In this document: in pieces, positions 22,620 through 34,767 of the stretch | How the letters are laid out: each line of letters begins with the position of its first letter | How positions within the stretch are numbered: position 1 is the first letter of the stretch | Assembly (NCBI GenBank): GCA_946894095.1 | Contig: OX335649.1 | Span: 16,634,001-16,698,000 of the forward strand | Direction of reading: 5' to 3' | Length of the DNA: 64,000 nucleotides | Origin: Incurvaria masculella | Lineage: Eukaryota > Arthropoda > Insecta > Lepidoptera > Incurvariidae | The notes under the pieces: generated by a model | Told to the model about the DNA's origin: nothing | The model's input: only the letters and a program-made list of their open reading frames with translations | Database searches by the model: none | Made by a program: the position numbers and the translations under genes

Positions 22620-22990
22620 TTTAATAATAATAATAAAATTCTTTATTGTACACCTTTAACAATGTTTACAATAGGTGGGCTTAATGCCAAAGGGCATTCT
22701 CTACTTACCAACCTTTGGGATGTAGAGAGAGGTACTTGGCGGCAGACAGAAAGAATTCAGAGCATTTTAAAGATAAAACATAAATGATTTGGTCTCTCAG
22801 CAGATCTCTCACTTTTTCATAAAGAAAAACCCCACGACCATATTTAGTAACAATCGACGTTGCGCACCCCGAATTCATAAGCGATCTGACAATCAATGAA
22901 TTATGCACGGGTGAAATTCGGTTCCCACTCTCGTCCTTACTGGATAGATGAATGTTTGGGAATTGGTAGATTACATGCCTGGATATGTTG
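22620..22990 (-). mobile_element. LINE 3' remnant, minus orientation
   Basis: On the minus strand it ends AATAAAGAATTTTATTATTA, a typical 3' tail of insect LINEs. The GGGCTTAATGCCAAAGGGCA block is shared with 39500-39530. No reverse transcriptase frame remains. Confidence 0.5.
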
Positions 22991-23856
22991 CGTAACTCTG
23001 TATATCCTAAAACCCATCTTCTTTACATACAAAAGATTTAACGACTAAAGGAGTACAGCGTACCGAACAACGTTGGTAAACCACCGCGCATCAATCTTTG
23101 TCAGCCTGTCAACTAGATTTGAATGTTGTTTTCATTATATTTAACTTTCAATACATAGGAACTTCATGTTAAGTTGTTACACTAGTAGCGAAATAACGTA
23201 AGCATTGTATGATATTTTAACCATTTAGGTGTATCAATCATCCTTCCCAGCATCAGAGTCTCATGCCGAGGTTTAAGGACAGTTCTTGGGTCTTGAGACG
23301 ATTCTCAAGTTTTCCAAATGTCAATTTTGACATTACTTCCATAAATTTTATAACAAAACTGACAGTCGGAAGACTTGATAATTTTCTCAACACCTGAGAA
23401 CTAACCGTCTTTGAATATCAGCATCAGAGGCGATCACATTTGTACACACGGAAATACTCGCCCCTCCCTTTATTTTCTCTGATCTAAAATGATACCAAAT
23501 CATGCTCGCCTCAAAGTACCTATGCGGAAAGTATATAGCATGTAATAAAATCGGATAGGTTCACCCAGAAAGACGTTTCGTGTTTTACCGGAAAAAGTCT
23601 CTTCCTAGCTCGGCGCCCTGTATTGCCTTTTCGTTTCATGTTTTGCCAGTTATTACATGGCGTCGGCTTCCACAGTTCAAGGGAATGTTTTTCTACATTA
23701 TCTTGTTTCATAAAAGCGTCTGTCTGCAGCATTTCTTTGCTGAATTCGGCCTAGGGGTTAACGCCTCTGGTATATTGTGTCAAAGACCACGGATGTGAAG
23801 GCTCAGATGAATGAATAGCCCTCTTTTGTTTGTATCTGTGATTGAAAGTGTATTTC
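22991..23856. other. unassigned sequence
   Basis: No gene or repeat recognised. Confidence 0.5.
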
Positions 23857-23962
23857 GTGTATTTTATCCAGTTCAATGTAGCCATGCTTATATAACAGGA
23901 AGGTCTTGGCATGGTACCTTGTTCCTTCGTGAATACTTTGTGTTGGAATAATATCGTACTGA
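23857..23962 (+). repeat. SINE fragment (family B)
   Basis: Contains TCCAGTTCAATGTAGCCATG, GGAAGGTCTTGGCATGG and TTCCTTCGTGAATACTTTGT, all from the central tail of the SINE. Ends are lost. Confidence 0.65.
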
Positions 23963-25572
23963 CAATAGGTGCTGTAATATCTCCAGTTGCAAAAAAATAT
24001 ATCGCCAGTTCCCTTTTTTATTAATCTATTTATTGTTATAAAATCTTTCTGCGTGTGTGTTCTGTTAGCACGGTTTCGCAATGTATTTCTTCTTAGAGGC
24101 AAAAGTCTGATAGTTTATGTTTCATCAGAGAACCACAGTTTGCCAAAGGCCCTTTGACCCAACCACGTTTCAACTTGTTGCTTCACGTTCAAATATTGAT
24201 GCAAAGATTCAACGCCGCTGGAAAATCAAACTAACCCTTGGGGTGTTGAACCAAATTTGACCGATGTCCCAACTACTTACACATATTCGTTGAGTGTGTT
24301 TCTATATACAAGTGGCATAACGGGGCTGTTTTAAGGTACGTTTCCGATTATCGCGGCCAGCGACAGCGTTACTTGCCGCGGATATATGCAGTGCGACACT
24401 ACTCTTTGCTATCGGTGTATAGGAGATTCCATAATATACAACGCGACAAATCATGCTTTTACCTATCGCGGCGGTGTCTTGGTATTAAAATTTGAGTTCT
24501 ATTTTAAAGTTCTATTCTAAATCTATTTTTTAATAATATAATTTTCCATGATATTTAATGCATTATCATCTTCTTTGAGTATTTACTTGAAAAACAATAT
24601 CTCCACGCTTGCGCCAAAGCTGAACGACAAAGCGACTTTTTGGCAGAAAAGTGTTTCGCTGCATGGACGTTACGCGGGTTTCGGAATTTCACGTAAGCGT
24701 CATGAGTCTCGCGACACAAGTGACGCAGTTGCCGTCTGTCGCTGCGGCGCGCGACCAGCCGTGATGTTCGGAACTTTACCTTTAGTCGACGCTTGTGACG
24801 CATGATGCATTAAAAATGTAAGAGTATTGCTGTCGCGGTGAGTTTGACTTATCCTTTTGCTTTATTTTAGGGTTTTCCTAGAATTGTTTGCAAGTAGAAG
24901 CGGAAAGGAACAAATTATTTTTAGAATTGCGTACCCACGTCAAAAGGTTAAAAGAAACCCCAACTATTGGCATACAATAATAATAATAAGAATAGAAGGT
25001 AAATGTATAGTTTTGAATAGGCAGTTTGATTTAGTCGATGCTCCTTGGAGGCGTTATCTTGTACCAGGCACACAGGAATAAAATATAAAATATTATAAAA
25101 AAATATTAAAAATATGGACATCACGCAGCGCTATTCAAGAATATAAACGGTTCATCTGGCTGAATAAGGTTATTGATATGGAATTAAATGTATACTCCTT
25201 CGTACGTATGCATATATCTAAATACGTGCACTGATATCCTTAATATCCCGCACAATGGCTCATTCATCTCGCATGGAAGTTTATTTTCGCGACGAGATGC
25301 GCCGGCGCAGCGGAAATAGCACATTCCGACTGTCCCGTCTGGACACAGACTGCGGCCCTCTCTCCCGGTGATCCTTGAGTCAGGATGCATGTATTATTTT
25401 GTAGGTAGCGAGGCGTTGTGTGTGAAAATAAGTCATAAAAGAAAAAAAACCGAAACCCAGATAATCCAGTATGTATTTTTCGTGTGTATTATAAAACCAC
25501 AAAATCTAATTTAATCCATGCATACGTTTACACCGTCGCCGCACACAATGGCCTTGTCCACCATTACTACTT
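23963..25572. other. unassigned sequence
   Basis: 24600-24800 is GC-richer with overlapping frames on both strands and no motif. 24338-24480 has scattered ATCGCGGC repeats. No gene supported. Confidence 0.5.
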
Positions 25573-25631
25573 GGTCCTGTGTGGCAAATCAGGCTTCGCG
25601 ACCCCTGTTTGATTTGCCACACCAGACAACC
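25573..25631. ncRNA. pre-miRNA-like hairpin candidate
   Basis: GTGTGGCAAATCA on the 5' arm pairs with TGATTTGCCACAC on the 3' arm, with outer pairing of GGT and ACC and a small loop around GGCTTCGCGACCC. The total is about 59 nt. The size suits a microRNA precursor, but I recognise no known mature miRNA, and it could equally be a palindromic transposon end. Confidence 0.25.
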
Positions 25632-28364
25632 GTATTTAACAGCCATTTATACTAAAATTTGTTTTTTTTTATTTAATTCTTATTAAACTTTGAATCTAAA
25701 ACCCTTCTTATCGTAACTGATGTCAATATAGTAAGAGATAGTAAGAATATTTCATTATATAAACGTTTTTAAAATAAAGCTTAAAAGCATTTACCTCTCA
25801 GGTAAATGCATCCTATAATAGTTCTCAAAATACCTCTTAAAAGTTCGCAATCGTATCTAGTCGTCAAATGAACTGAAATGTATATAATGGGCATCCTCAG
25901 AGCGTCTGGCAGTCAATTCAAATCACAAATTTAAAATTTGTGTCCTTTCTGCTCTTTTCATAATAAACTCCAAGCGTTTTATATGCGAATTCTGTGAATA
26001 CATCGTATTCCATTCTTCTTTCAATTTTCACGCTATCCGCTCCGTATTCCCTTCGCTTCATCGAACCAGGAGCGACCTGATTTCGACGTGTTTTGTTAAA
26101 GGCCGTCAAACATTATCAAAAATCCAATTTACTCCATTTGTTTGCTTGAGGAATGGGGTCGTTGTGCTATCGGTCGAACGATTTTGTTTGCACGGCCACA
26201 GCGGGGCGAAGTAATGTTCCTAGTCGATAAATTTTACTCCAGGGTTGCCACAACCACGTTTTCTACTTTTACTAATCGTTCAATGTTTGCACCGTGTTCG
26301 GGCGCCGCGAATCGAATCGGCCGCCAAAGGCGCTGCGTGAATCCGGAAGACAGGGGGCGGAAACTAGTGAGTTTCGTCGTCGGCGACCGGAAGTGTAGCT
26401 TTAGGCGCCTCGCCACTCGCCCGCCCAACTTTACATGAATGTTTCAAGTGGGCCTTCAGGGCGAAATCCGAAACTATAAGAAATAGCGAAAAACACTCAA
26501 AGAAGTCATGAGGCCGATTTTGATAACAAATAAAACTGCATTATTCGATTTATGGAAAAATCGTTTTCCTAGCCGGGAATCGAATCCAATTGCGAATAAT
26601 AAATGCCCTGTATTATTACACCAGTCAATAGTGTCGCTTATAAGGAACAAATCCTGTGAAGTAATGTTATACGGCAAACTAAAGGAAAGTGTTGATTTTT
26701 AAATATACCGATTCAAATGTTTAAGTATTATAATATTAATATTTTCCATATATAATTATATATAACATTCTCCGTAGAGAGTTTACTTTTAAATTGAAGT
26801 CGTAGCCGCATAACTTGTCATAAATATTCATTTAGCCTTGTTTAATTCCATGTCTGCGTGCATTATAAATGCCACGTCGCATTACATGGTATTCTGACTC
26901 TTTAGCTACAAGGTTGCATTGCTAAATATTTTTTCAATTCATGTTTTACTTTGGTGTTGTACGCGTTTCACGTAAAGTAATCACACTTTATGACTCTTAA
27001 ATCGCACATGCTCTATGCAAGCCTATGCAAACGTCGATAGTAACTATACGCAATACTTACTAGTCGATTTTGAGGGACTAAATGCAGACGGACTGCATTG
27101 TTTACAAATGCAATCACCATCTCTCAATGCCAAGATAAGTTTGGTAATAATATCTATGTGCCTATGCAGGGCTATCCTTGAGTTTCAGGAGAAGGGTTAA
27201 GAGCCTGAACTTTGCAAAAAAATATTATAATGTCGGTAGAATTTAATTTTGTTTTCTTGTATGTAGAAAAATACGAATCATTAACCGAAACGCAAAAACA
27301 ACAAGCATGCAGTATAATAAAATATATAATTAGGTGTATTTCTAAATTTTAAATATTTTAAGAGAAATATGTCAATAATGTCATCACATTATTCAAAGGT
27401 AATTTCGCATTTATTTTCCATCGAGAAAATTATCATTGATTGTGTTTTGTCGCACACATATTCTTTTTTAGTAGTGTTATAATTGTACATATGTAAAACG
27501 TGGCAAGAAAAAATAGTTTACCTAATTCAGGTTCTCAAAAGGAATAATCTATTTTTGCGTCCAAACGCGCGCATACAATACGATATTTGTGGAATGCTTT
27601 GTCAATTCACCCTCACACGCGACTCAAAAGTGTTGATTCCCAATTTATATAAAAAAAACCCGTAATATAAAAACAATATATATTGTCATGTAATAATAGG
27701 TGTCTTGAACAATTGTTTTGAACATGTAATTGGAAATGCATCTACTGCCCCCTATAGTACAGTCAAAGGACTAGTTCACGGGGCAGGACTTCCTAAAGGC
27801 CGTGGGTCCCTTATTATGTTCTTTTTATATATTTTTGTTATTGTTGCTCTCTGTCTGTACATTATTATTAATTTATTTTATGTAATAAAGGTGTATCTGG
27901 CGGCTCCGATTACTCTCTTCACAGCTACACACACATACTAGTTTGCCATAACAAAAACAATTTTATGTATGCTACGTTCGTTCATGCGTCCGGCCCCACT
28001 ATAACTACTTCGTTGAAAAATTATTTATTCCGTCCTTCCCGCGTGTCATCGCGATATGTTTTACCACGTGCAATGCAATTAGCGTCACGCAGCGTCACAA
28101 CAGGTAGGCGAAACCACTAAAATACTTTGTTTGGTCGCTACACACACCTAGGGGTGCCGTGTCCACATATTTACTCGATAACATCCATCCATCATTTCAC
28201 TTTTTTTTTTCATTAGTAGATATCGGCTTACTTTTTTTATTTATTTTTACAAGATACAGTTTGTACGCGTTCATTGCAAAGTCGGGAAAGCTCCATACCA
28301 GCCGATTTGAAGCCTTGCAGGTTGAAGGTATGAGGAAAGACACCCGCCGGACGACAGTTCCATA
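25632..28364. other. unassigned AT-rich sequence
   Basis: GC-rich frames at 26142-26438 (both strands) and a hydrophobic 78-codon frame at 27705-27941 were considered and not supported. 28318-28370 shares AGGTTGAAGG-ATGAGGAAAG with 7931-7960. Confidence 0.5.
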
Positions 28365-28558
28365 TCAAAAAAATCACGACTTTTTATTATTTTTAAATTT
28401 TAACAATTAGCGGCAAAATAAATACACACTCTGTGAAAATTTCAGCTGCCTACCTATTACGGTTCATGAGATACAGCCCTGTGACAGACGGACGGACGGA
28501 CGGCGGAGGCTTAATAATAGGGTTCCGTTGGAACCCTTTGGGTATGGAACCCAATATA
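28365..28558 (-). repeat. family A repeat, truncated
   Basis: Retains AATTTCAGCTGCCTACCTAT, a short GACG tract and CCTTTGGGTATGGAACCC. The GGCCGG end is missing. Confidence 0.75.
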
Positions 28559-29679
28559 CCGTAACACAAGATGACCGTTAATGTTGGCACCTCTGAGCAG
28601 CTCCTTAATATTTCCCCCCCGTCCACAAAGCGGCTATTCTGCATAGCTAGTTGGCGATATTCGTAGGGGTTGCAATGTGGAACACCGGTGACGGGTGTCG
28701 CTCTAGCGCGGCGGTGTGGCGACAGCGTGTCGGGCGCGGCGGCACTCGTGTGGAAATGTCATTGCTGTATTCTGTTTGTTATCGAATGCTCTTCTGTATT
28801 ATTTTGTCACCAGTTATTCGAAATCGTGGATGAAATTCCAAATCATTTATCTACAGATTGTGTTTTATCGATGAAAAGGGATGGGATATTTTTAAAAGCA
28901 GACTAATTTCAAGTAGCTTAATTTCGAAGAGCCAAGGGAATACCACGAATGCTGTGTTATGGTCAAATAATTAATCTTATAGATACTCAAATTGTATCTT
29001 TTGACACTTACATTGTCTATTTTGTATATTCGTTGTAAATTAACTGTAAGTTTTCAATAAATAAATAAAATAAAAAAGTAAGAAATAAAATAAAGAAGAA
29101 CGTTAAAAGTAGACCAGAAACACATTGGCCTAAAGAGGCAAACGTCATGCAAACAACCCATAGTAATGTAGACAGCAGGCGCGACTCGCTGTGTGGTAAA
29201 ATGGATCAACACTATCTAAACATCAACTATCAACTATTTTCGTTATTTATATGCATAGCCCATTCTTGCATTTTACCAAGGACGCGTAATATTGATTTTA
29301 TCCAAATAATAATATTGTTCCTACAGTTGATATGGCGTCAACAACCGGAGCCGCGTCGCTATTTAACGAATTAAATTAGCCCCGACTTATGAATATAACC
29401 GAGCAGTACTCGCGCGACCGCGGCGCGCGCTCGCTGTTACCTCGCCAGCGCCCTGTCGCGCCATCTAGCGAACTCTATAGGCGCGTTCATTATTTACTGT
29501 CTACCCGCACAGCGCCCGATACGATGTCCCTGCAGTCGTCTTGGATCATCGGTGGGAAACGCGCGTCTTGCAACGATGGCCGTTCCCGAACGGTTTCCTT
29601 GACCGCTAATCTCGGAAGTGGAACCCTGCGCTGAACCTACTCTAACACAGATATCGAAAAATCTGACATAATCTTAAGG
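28559..29679. other. unassigned sequence with an A/AATAAA-rich tail
   Basis: 29055-29095 (CAATAAATAAATAAAATAAA) resembles the 3' tail of a retroposed sequence. 29400-29640 is GC-rich with no supported frame. Confidence 0.45.
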
Positions 29680-29995
29680 AGGCATCCATTAATGACGTGA
29701 GGTGTTTTTTTATTTGAACCTCCCCATTGGTGAAATTCGGTGAGATTTTCTCCCCTCACATGACATTATCCCTATACATTTAAACAATAAAATCTCTTTG
29801 ATATGTTACAATAATATACAGAGTATTGCAACGGCCAATACATACATTTCGACAGAGTAATCTTCATGGTTTTCCAATTTTTTTTGTTTATTTTAAATTT
29901 TTTTGTTACTGAGATATTCATATTTGAAATATATGCGTTCGTCTAATGTAATTTGTTGCAACGATGAAACAGTCCATAAGAAAGATCTTGGCAAG

Positions 29996-30395
29996 AAGCG
30001 GCTCGTAGCCTAGTGGCGCGGGGACTGGCCTAGCGTACAAGAGGCCTGGGTTCAATTCCGACATGCACCACTGTCCTTCTCTTTCCGAGTTCGATAATTG
30101 CATTTCGTCACGAATGTGAGCTGCTCCATGGTTCGGAATCCATGTAAAACTGTACGTCCCCTCCCCCTACTAGGTGGTAGGGTTTAAGCCCGCCCGGGTT
30201 GGTACCATCGCATTGGATGAAAAGATGGTCGAAGCGACAATGAAGAATTGTCCGTGTTTTCCATCCAGTTCAATGTAGCTGTGCTCATAAACGGAAGATC
30301 CTGGCATGGCACCTAATTCCTTCGGGAATGTGGTGTAGTGGGCTAATATCATAACCGTAGTTGTGTGGTATTAGCCATCCATGTCAGGTCGCTTA
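29996..30395 (+). repeat. SINE, tRNA-head type, full length (family B)
   Basis: The head GGCTCGTAGCCTAGTGGCGC has box A, and GGGTTCAATTCC has box B, giving a polymerase III promoter. The shared body follows and ends CCATGTCAGGTCGC plus an A-run. This is the best tRNA-type copy in the window. Confidence 0.9.
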
Positions 30396-30403
30396 AAAAA
30401 AAA

Positions 30404-30478
30404 AGTGGCGTGGTTAATGTTATGACAGTAGGTATAATATTAGCCATACATGTCCAGTTACATACCACGTTAGTTTTT
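30404..30478 (+). repeat. isolated SINE tail fragment between two SINEs
   Basis: TTATGACAGTAGGT, ATTAGCCATACATGTCCAGT and TACAT correspond to the last 60 bp of the SINE. It lies between the tail of one copy and the head of the next. Confidence 0.6.
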
Positions 30479-30481
30479 TTG

Positions 30482-30864
30482 TCAGCCTCAATAGCCCAGT
30501 GGCGCGACACTTCGGCGATCGCTCTCCGAAGTTAAGCAACGCTGGGTCCGGTCTGGTCTTGGATGGGTGACCATTCGACCGTTGAGAGAGGCTGGCCGTG
30601 GTTCGGATTCCACGTTAAACTGTAGGTCCCCTTCCTTACTTACTAGGTGGTAGGGTTAATCCCGCCCGGGTTGGTACCATCGCATTGAATGAACGATGGT
30701 CGAAGCGGCAATGAAAATTGTCCGTGTTTTCCATCCAGTTCAATGTAGCCGTGCAATATAAGGAAGGTCCTGGCATGGCATCTAGTTCCCATGTGGTGTG
30801 TTAGGCTAATACCATGACAGAAGGTGTGGTATTAGCCATCCATGTCTAGTCACATAAAAAAAAA
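30482..30864 (+). repeat. SINE, hybrid tRNA/5S-head type, full length (family B)
   Basis: Starts with ATAGCCCAGTGGCGCGAC (box A-like). It then has CTCTCCGAAGTTAAGCAACG, CTGGGTCCGGTCTGG and TCTTGGATGGGTGACC, which copy 5S rRNA and its internal control region. The shared body and tail end CATGTCTAGTCACAT plus A11. Confidence 0.92.
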
Positions 30865-31129
30865 AAGTTTTTTCACTAAATTAATGAATTACTTTGTATG
30901 GAAAGTCGAACTTTTTTATTTTTTTATTTTATTCAGGAAAAAGTTGTTAGACTTTTTTGTTTATTTTAATAATCATTTCCCAAATTGTATGTACTGGCCA
31001 TTGGACACCTTGTCTATTTCCTGAAAAGTTGACGTGAGATTTTCATTGAAACCTCGGTGAGATCTGGAAAGATTGTTCCGAACCCCTCCCCCATTCGGAG
31101 CTCACGTCATCAATGGATGCCTCCTCAGC

Positions 31130-32829
31130 TTGATGACGCTTTCGGGCGGAAAAGCGATCGTTTCACCCGGAACAAACTCGAGATCGGCGACTCAACAGGC
31201 GAGGTTAACGGCCCGCCGATCCCCCGAGACCATTAGCTTATTGTCTACCGAAAATGTGCGCTCCGACGTCCAGGTGGCTCAGCTCGTGCGGCGGTCACGC
31301 GACCGAGCGGGCATCGTTTACGGAATGGCTCCATCGTGCGCGAAGACAGGATCGCGATCTCAATACCACGTGAAACGGGTCGATCCGAGTGGTATCGTGG
31401 TGTTTTGAATGTTTTATGAGCGTTGGATTGTTTGTACGTAGTTCGCTCGGCACGATGCTTGAGGGCGAACGCGTGCGGCGCGGCGTGTGTATTGTTTGGC
31501 TATCGATGTCAGATCAATGTACTAGAACCGCCACGCTTGTGATGGCTCGTGAATGGTGAGAGTGCGAAGATGATGCTGAGAGGCTCCTTCAGTTCGAGAC
31601 TGCGACAGGGCAAATACGAAATAGTGCTAGGTGGGTCTTATTGCTTCTACATACATCCTCTGTGCTATTTTAATGTATTTACATCCTCTATGCGGTTTAG
31701 TTTACGTGTAGCTTGATTCTTCCCATCAATTGAAGGCTACTTACTTAAGCTAGATTACTTGAGGGATGGCCATGGGGATTATATGGGGGTTTCTTAACAT
31801 TGCATGATTATAAATGGCATGCATTGGGGATCTTTTTACGCATGTATTCTAAGATATCTCACATAATCAATTAAATAAAAAACTTCTAATCGGTCCAAAA
31901 CATTAACAACTCAATAATTTATAATGTCAATGTTGCCGTTTTAAAACGGAACTTATTATAATTTAGCAAACTGGCAGCGATTTTGTCTTATTAAATCACC
32001 ACTTAAATTATTTCACGCGCACTAAACGGAAAGGACTACAGCGCGAGGGGTGAAGTAAGGCTACTCGATACAGTGGAAACTTTCAGTAATTCTGCTGTAA
32101 ATGTGTAGAAGTAGAATGAAAAATAATACAACAATTATTTTAACGGATAACATTACTTTAGGGTTTTTTCGCTGGACTAGAGGTCATCATTAGTTTTACT
32201 TTTATTAAGTTTTACCGTCACGCCCTTTTAGATTCATTCAATTTATATCAAATATTTTTTCCTACTTCGAAACATGAATCCTGTCCGATGTTTGATAGTC
32301 GCAAATGCAAGTATTGATGGATTTTTGTTTCAAACGATCCGAAATAAAAATAAATTCCCGAACTTTTGTTAATTTAAAAAAAAAACTAGATAAACACCGT
32401 TGAATGGTTTCCTCGTCGAATGGCCCACTGTGCCAGCGCGCAGTTCCGCGCGCCGTCAGAGATGGGTTTGAGGGCGCTAACGATGTTTGCTATTCTCTCG
32501 GATGCTGCAGTAGGTTTCATCTCGGTATGGAGTCGGTCTGTAGTATCTCTCTATGGACATTAGCAGAGTGGTGGTAGTGACCGAATTTGCAGTTAAAATA
32601 GTTTTATTAAAAACATAAAGATTCATAAGACAAGCATTTACAGATAGTCCTATATTGGTGCATAAGATTTGGGCTTGAAAACCTTTTTTGGTAATGGCGT
32701 CTGATACTCGCATCATTATAGCGGCAGCGCAACCACGTTTTATGTCAAACTTTTACCCCATTGGGCAAATTGTTAACGGGCGGAGAGGGCATCGAAAACC
32801 ACGTGAACTAGGATATTTTTACGATTCTC
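31130..32829. other. unassigned sequence
   Basis: 31140-31420 is GC-rich with an open frame (31073-31408) that has no motif. The rest is AT-rich with no recognised repeat. Confidence 0.5.
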
Positions 32830-33250
32830 ATTTGTAGATGTAAATAGTTTCAAAGCTCCATAACTCTTTCCAGAAGTCGCAAATAGAAATACGCTGTAAA
32901 TACTTCCGTAGCTCTATGATGTTTTCAAGCACGACTAGTCGCAATCGGCCTTACTTCTTTCAAATTTCCAAAACTATATAAGTATTTCTAAAGCCAGAAT
33001 TCGCAATAGGCCTTATTTCGTAAATCATTGCAAATTTTTACCACTTTTTCCAACTACTACTTTTCGCAGGTTTCCTATGTCCTATTTCCAGATCCCGTAC
33101 TCGCAACGTGACATTAATTGAAAATTGTAAATAGTTCTGCGGTTCTCTTCACTATTTCACAGCCAAATGCAATAGGCCTTTTTCAATAATTGATTTTTAA
33201 ATAATTTCACAGCTCTGCAGCTCTTTCCCGACTCAGGAGTCATAAAAGGC
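32830..33250. repeat. degenerate ~62-bp tandem repeat
   Basis: Six to seven units carry variants of TGTAAATAGTTTCACAGCTC, CTCTTTCC and GTCGCAATAGGCCTTA. The TCGCAA landmark recurs near 32877, 32940, 33002, 33065, 33102 and 33169, mostly 62-63 bp apart. Units are strongly diverged, so the array is old. Confidence 0.65.
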
Positions 33251-33603
33251 CTTCCGCTGTATCTTTCCGGGGCCAGGAGCCGCGCCGGGTCCTTCAGTCT
33301 CGATTAGCTGGGCGCATCACTCTAGACAGGATTCGGGGGGCGCCTGGCACGAGAGCCGTGATTGCGTTACGGCGCAAAGCCCCGCGTGGTCCTAGTTGAT
33401 TGATTGGATCCTTGCTCGCAGCGGCTGCGAGGGAGCGCGACTGACAAGAAATGGGGCAATTAATGCTATTTCATCGGCGATGTGACGTGTAGACGCGGTT
33501 CTGAAATGGATATGTTGCGAGATCAACGCGTAAGTCGCGAAACGAGTGTTCTGTTCTTCTTGAAGCAGACAAAGATATTGGTAGATTATGTCTGCCTTCA
33601 TTT
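33251..33603. other. unassigned GC-rich sequence
   Basis: GGCCAGGAGCCGCGCCGGGT and neighbouring GC-rich sequence show no coding frame. Confidence 0.5.
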
Positions 33604-33832
33604 TACGGAACGCGACATGAATGGCTAATGCCACTCAAATACCGTCATGATATTAGCCCAATACACCACATTCCCGAAGGAATTAGGTGCCGTGCCAGGA
33701 CCTTCCTTTTTTATCACGCCTACACTGAACTCGATGGAAAACACGGAAATGTTTTCATTACCGCTTTTACCATCGGTTCATCCAATGCGTTGGTACCAAC
33801 CCGGGCGGGTTACCCCTCCCGCCTAGTACAGT
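33604..33832 (-). repeat. SINE body and tail, head lost (family B)
   Basis: GACATGAATGGCTAATGCCA, CACATTCCCGAAGGAATTAG, CCAGGACCTTCC and CCAACCCGGGCGGGTTA correspond to the SINE tail and body. It stops at the CCTAGTA body block. Confidence 0.8.
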
Positions 33833-34767
33833 AGAAATAAAAAGGCAATGGAACATGTTTCTGTATCATTCCTCGCCTAGTTGCTGTTGTTAGTATTCCT
33901 TTATATTTGCAACGTAACGTGAGTTTGGTTGAATATGAGATAGGGGGAAATATAGGTTTCATTTTGCTTCTATCATAACGTTGTTAATGAGAATTGTGTT
34001 TGCTTTGCTCGGTGGGGGATAAAATTACAGTCGGCGAACAATTCAAGGAACAATAACATCAAAAACGTTTTTGCTGCTTCTACAAAATAGGCTCCATATT
34101 GCGAATAGTCCTTTATTCAGCGTGACCTGGCAAAATTTTATTTACGACAGTAATTTTTAAAGTACGTCCACCCGGAAGTAGTTTTCGGAGAACTTTAAAT
34201 TACGTAGCACGTTGGTCGCTCCGAAAAAATATATGGATGGATATGAATTATTTATTAGGTTAGATAATTCCCGATACAATAACGAAACGATGAAAGGAAA
34301 TTCTACGAACAGTGAGAGTTATTTTGTAGACAGTTCCAAGTGTCCAAAAAATTCAATAGTGTTGGGAAATGCATTAATATTTTATTAATGAGCGGTTTGC
34401 GTGTTTGCTTCCGCTGTGAAGTGAATCTGAAGTTTGTCGGCGCTGTCGCCCGCCTCACGCTGTCGATTTGATTGGCACGACAAAGGTTAGATGGTTGCTC
34501 CAGTCATACAATGTGTACTACAAGGCGGGATGGTCTGACGTATTGTTCTGCTCTCATATATTTTTGCTTCCGCGTTTTTCACACATTATTTATGTACGGC
34601 AGCGGGTTAAGCAAACAATTTTAAAGGCAGATAACATTGAAATACCTGCTTTGGGGGCTATATCTTACATAAATTATATTGTTCTGCTGTCTTTACAATG
34701 CATAATGGACCGTGGTCTGTGTATAAATATTTGACACTTTAGGGTTTCGTCAAAATAATGTTGCTTT
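33833..34767. other. unassigned AT-rich sequence
   Basis: No gene or repeat recognised. Confidence 0.5.

Larger units (their letters stand above)
29680..31129. mobile_element. MITE-like element J carrying two nested SINEs
   Basis: The left end GGAGGCATCCATTAATGACG (with TGAGGTG) is the near-inverted complement of the right end CGTCATCAATGGATGCCTCC. GTGAGATTTTC-like blocks lie inside both ends. Two SINEs of the same orientation occupy the middle (29996-30395 and 30482-30864). The J sequence without them is about 600 bp. Confidence 0.6.

Noticed and set aside
26142..26438. 98-codon GC-rich frame with an overlapping antisense frame
   Set aside because: Both strands are open because of composition; no motif or splice-site support.
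27705..27941. 78-codon frame with a hydrophobic stretch (possible small membrane protein)
   Set aside because: The hydrophobicity follows from T-rich DNA; no start context, no homology recognised.
29996..30070. tRNA gene with boxes A and B
   Set aside because: No cloverleaf with acceptor-stem pairing, and the same sequence is repeated at 37429 and 1940-2012 attached to the SINE body.
30482..30600. 5S rRNA gene-like sequence (also at 4140-4280)
   Set aside because: Only the internal-control part of 5S is present, the first third is replaced by a tRNA-like start, and it continues into a SINE body with an A-tail. These are SINE heads, not functional 5S genes.
31073..31408. GC-rich 111-codon + strand frame
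   Set aside because: No recognisable domain, no splice context, partly inside element J; it does not resemble an RA-domain exon.
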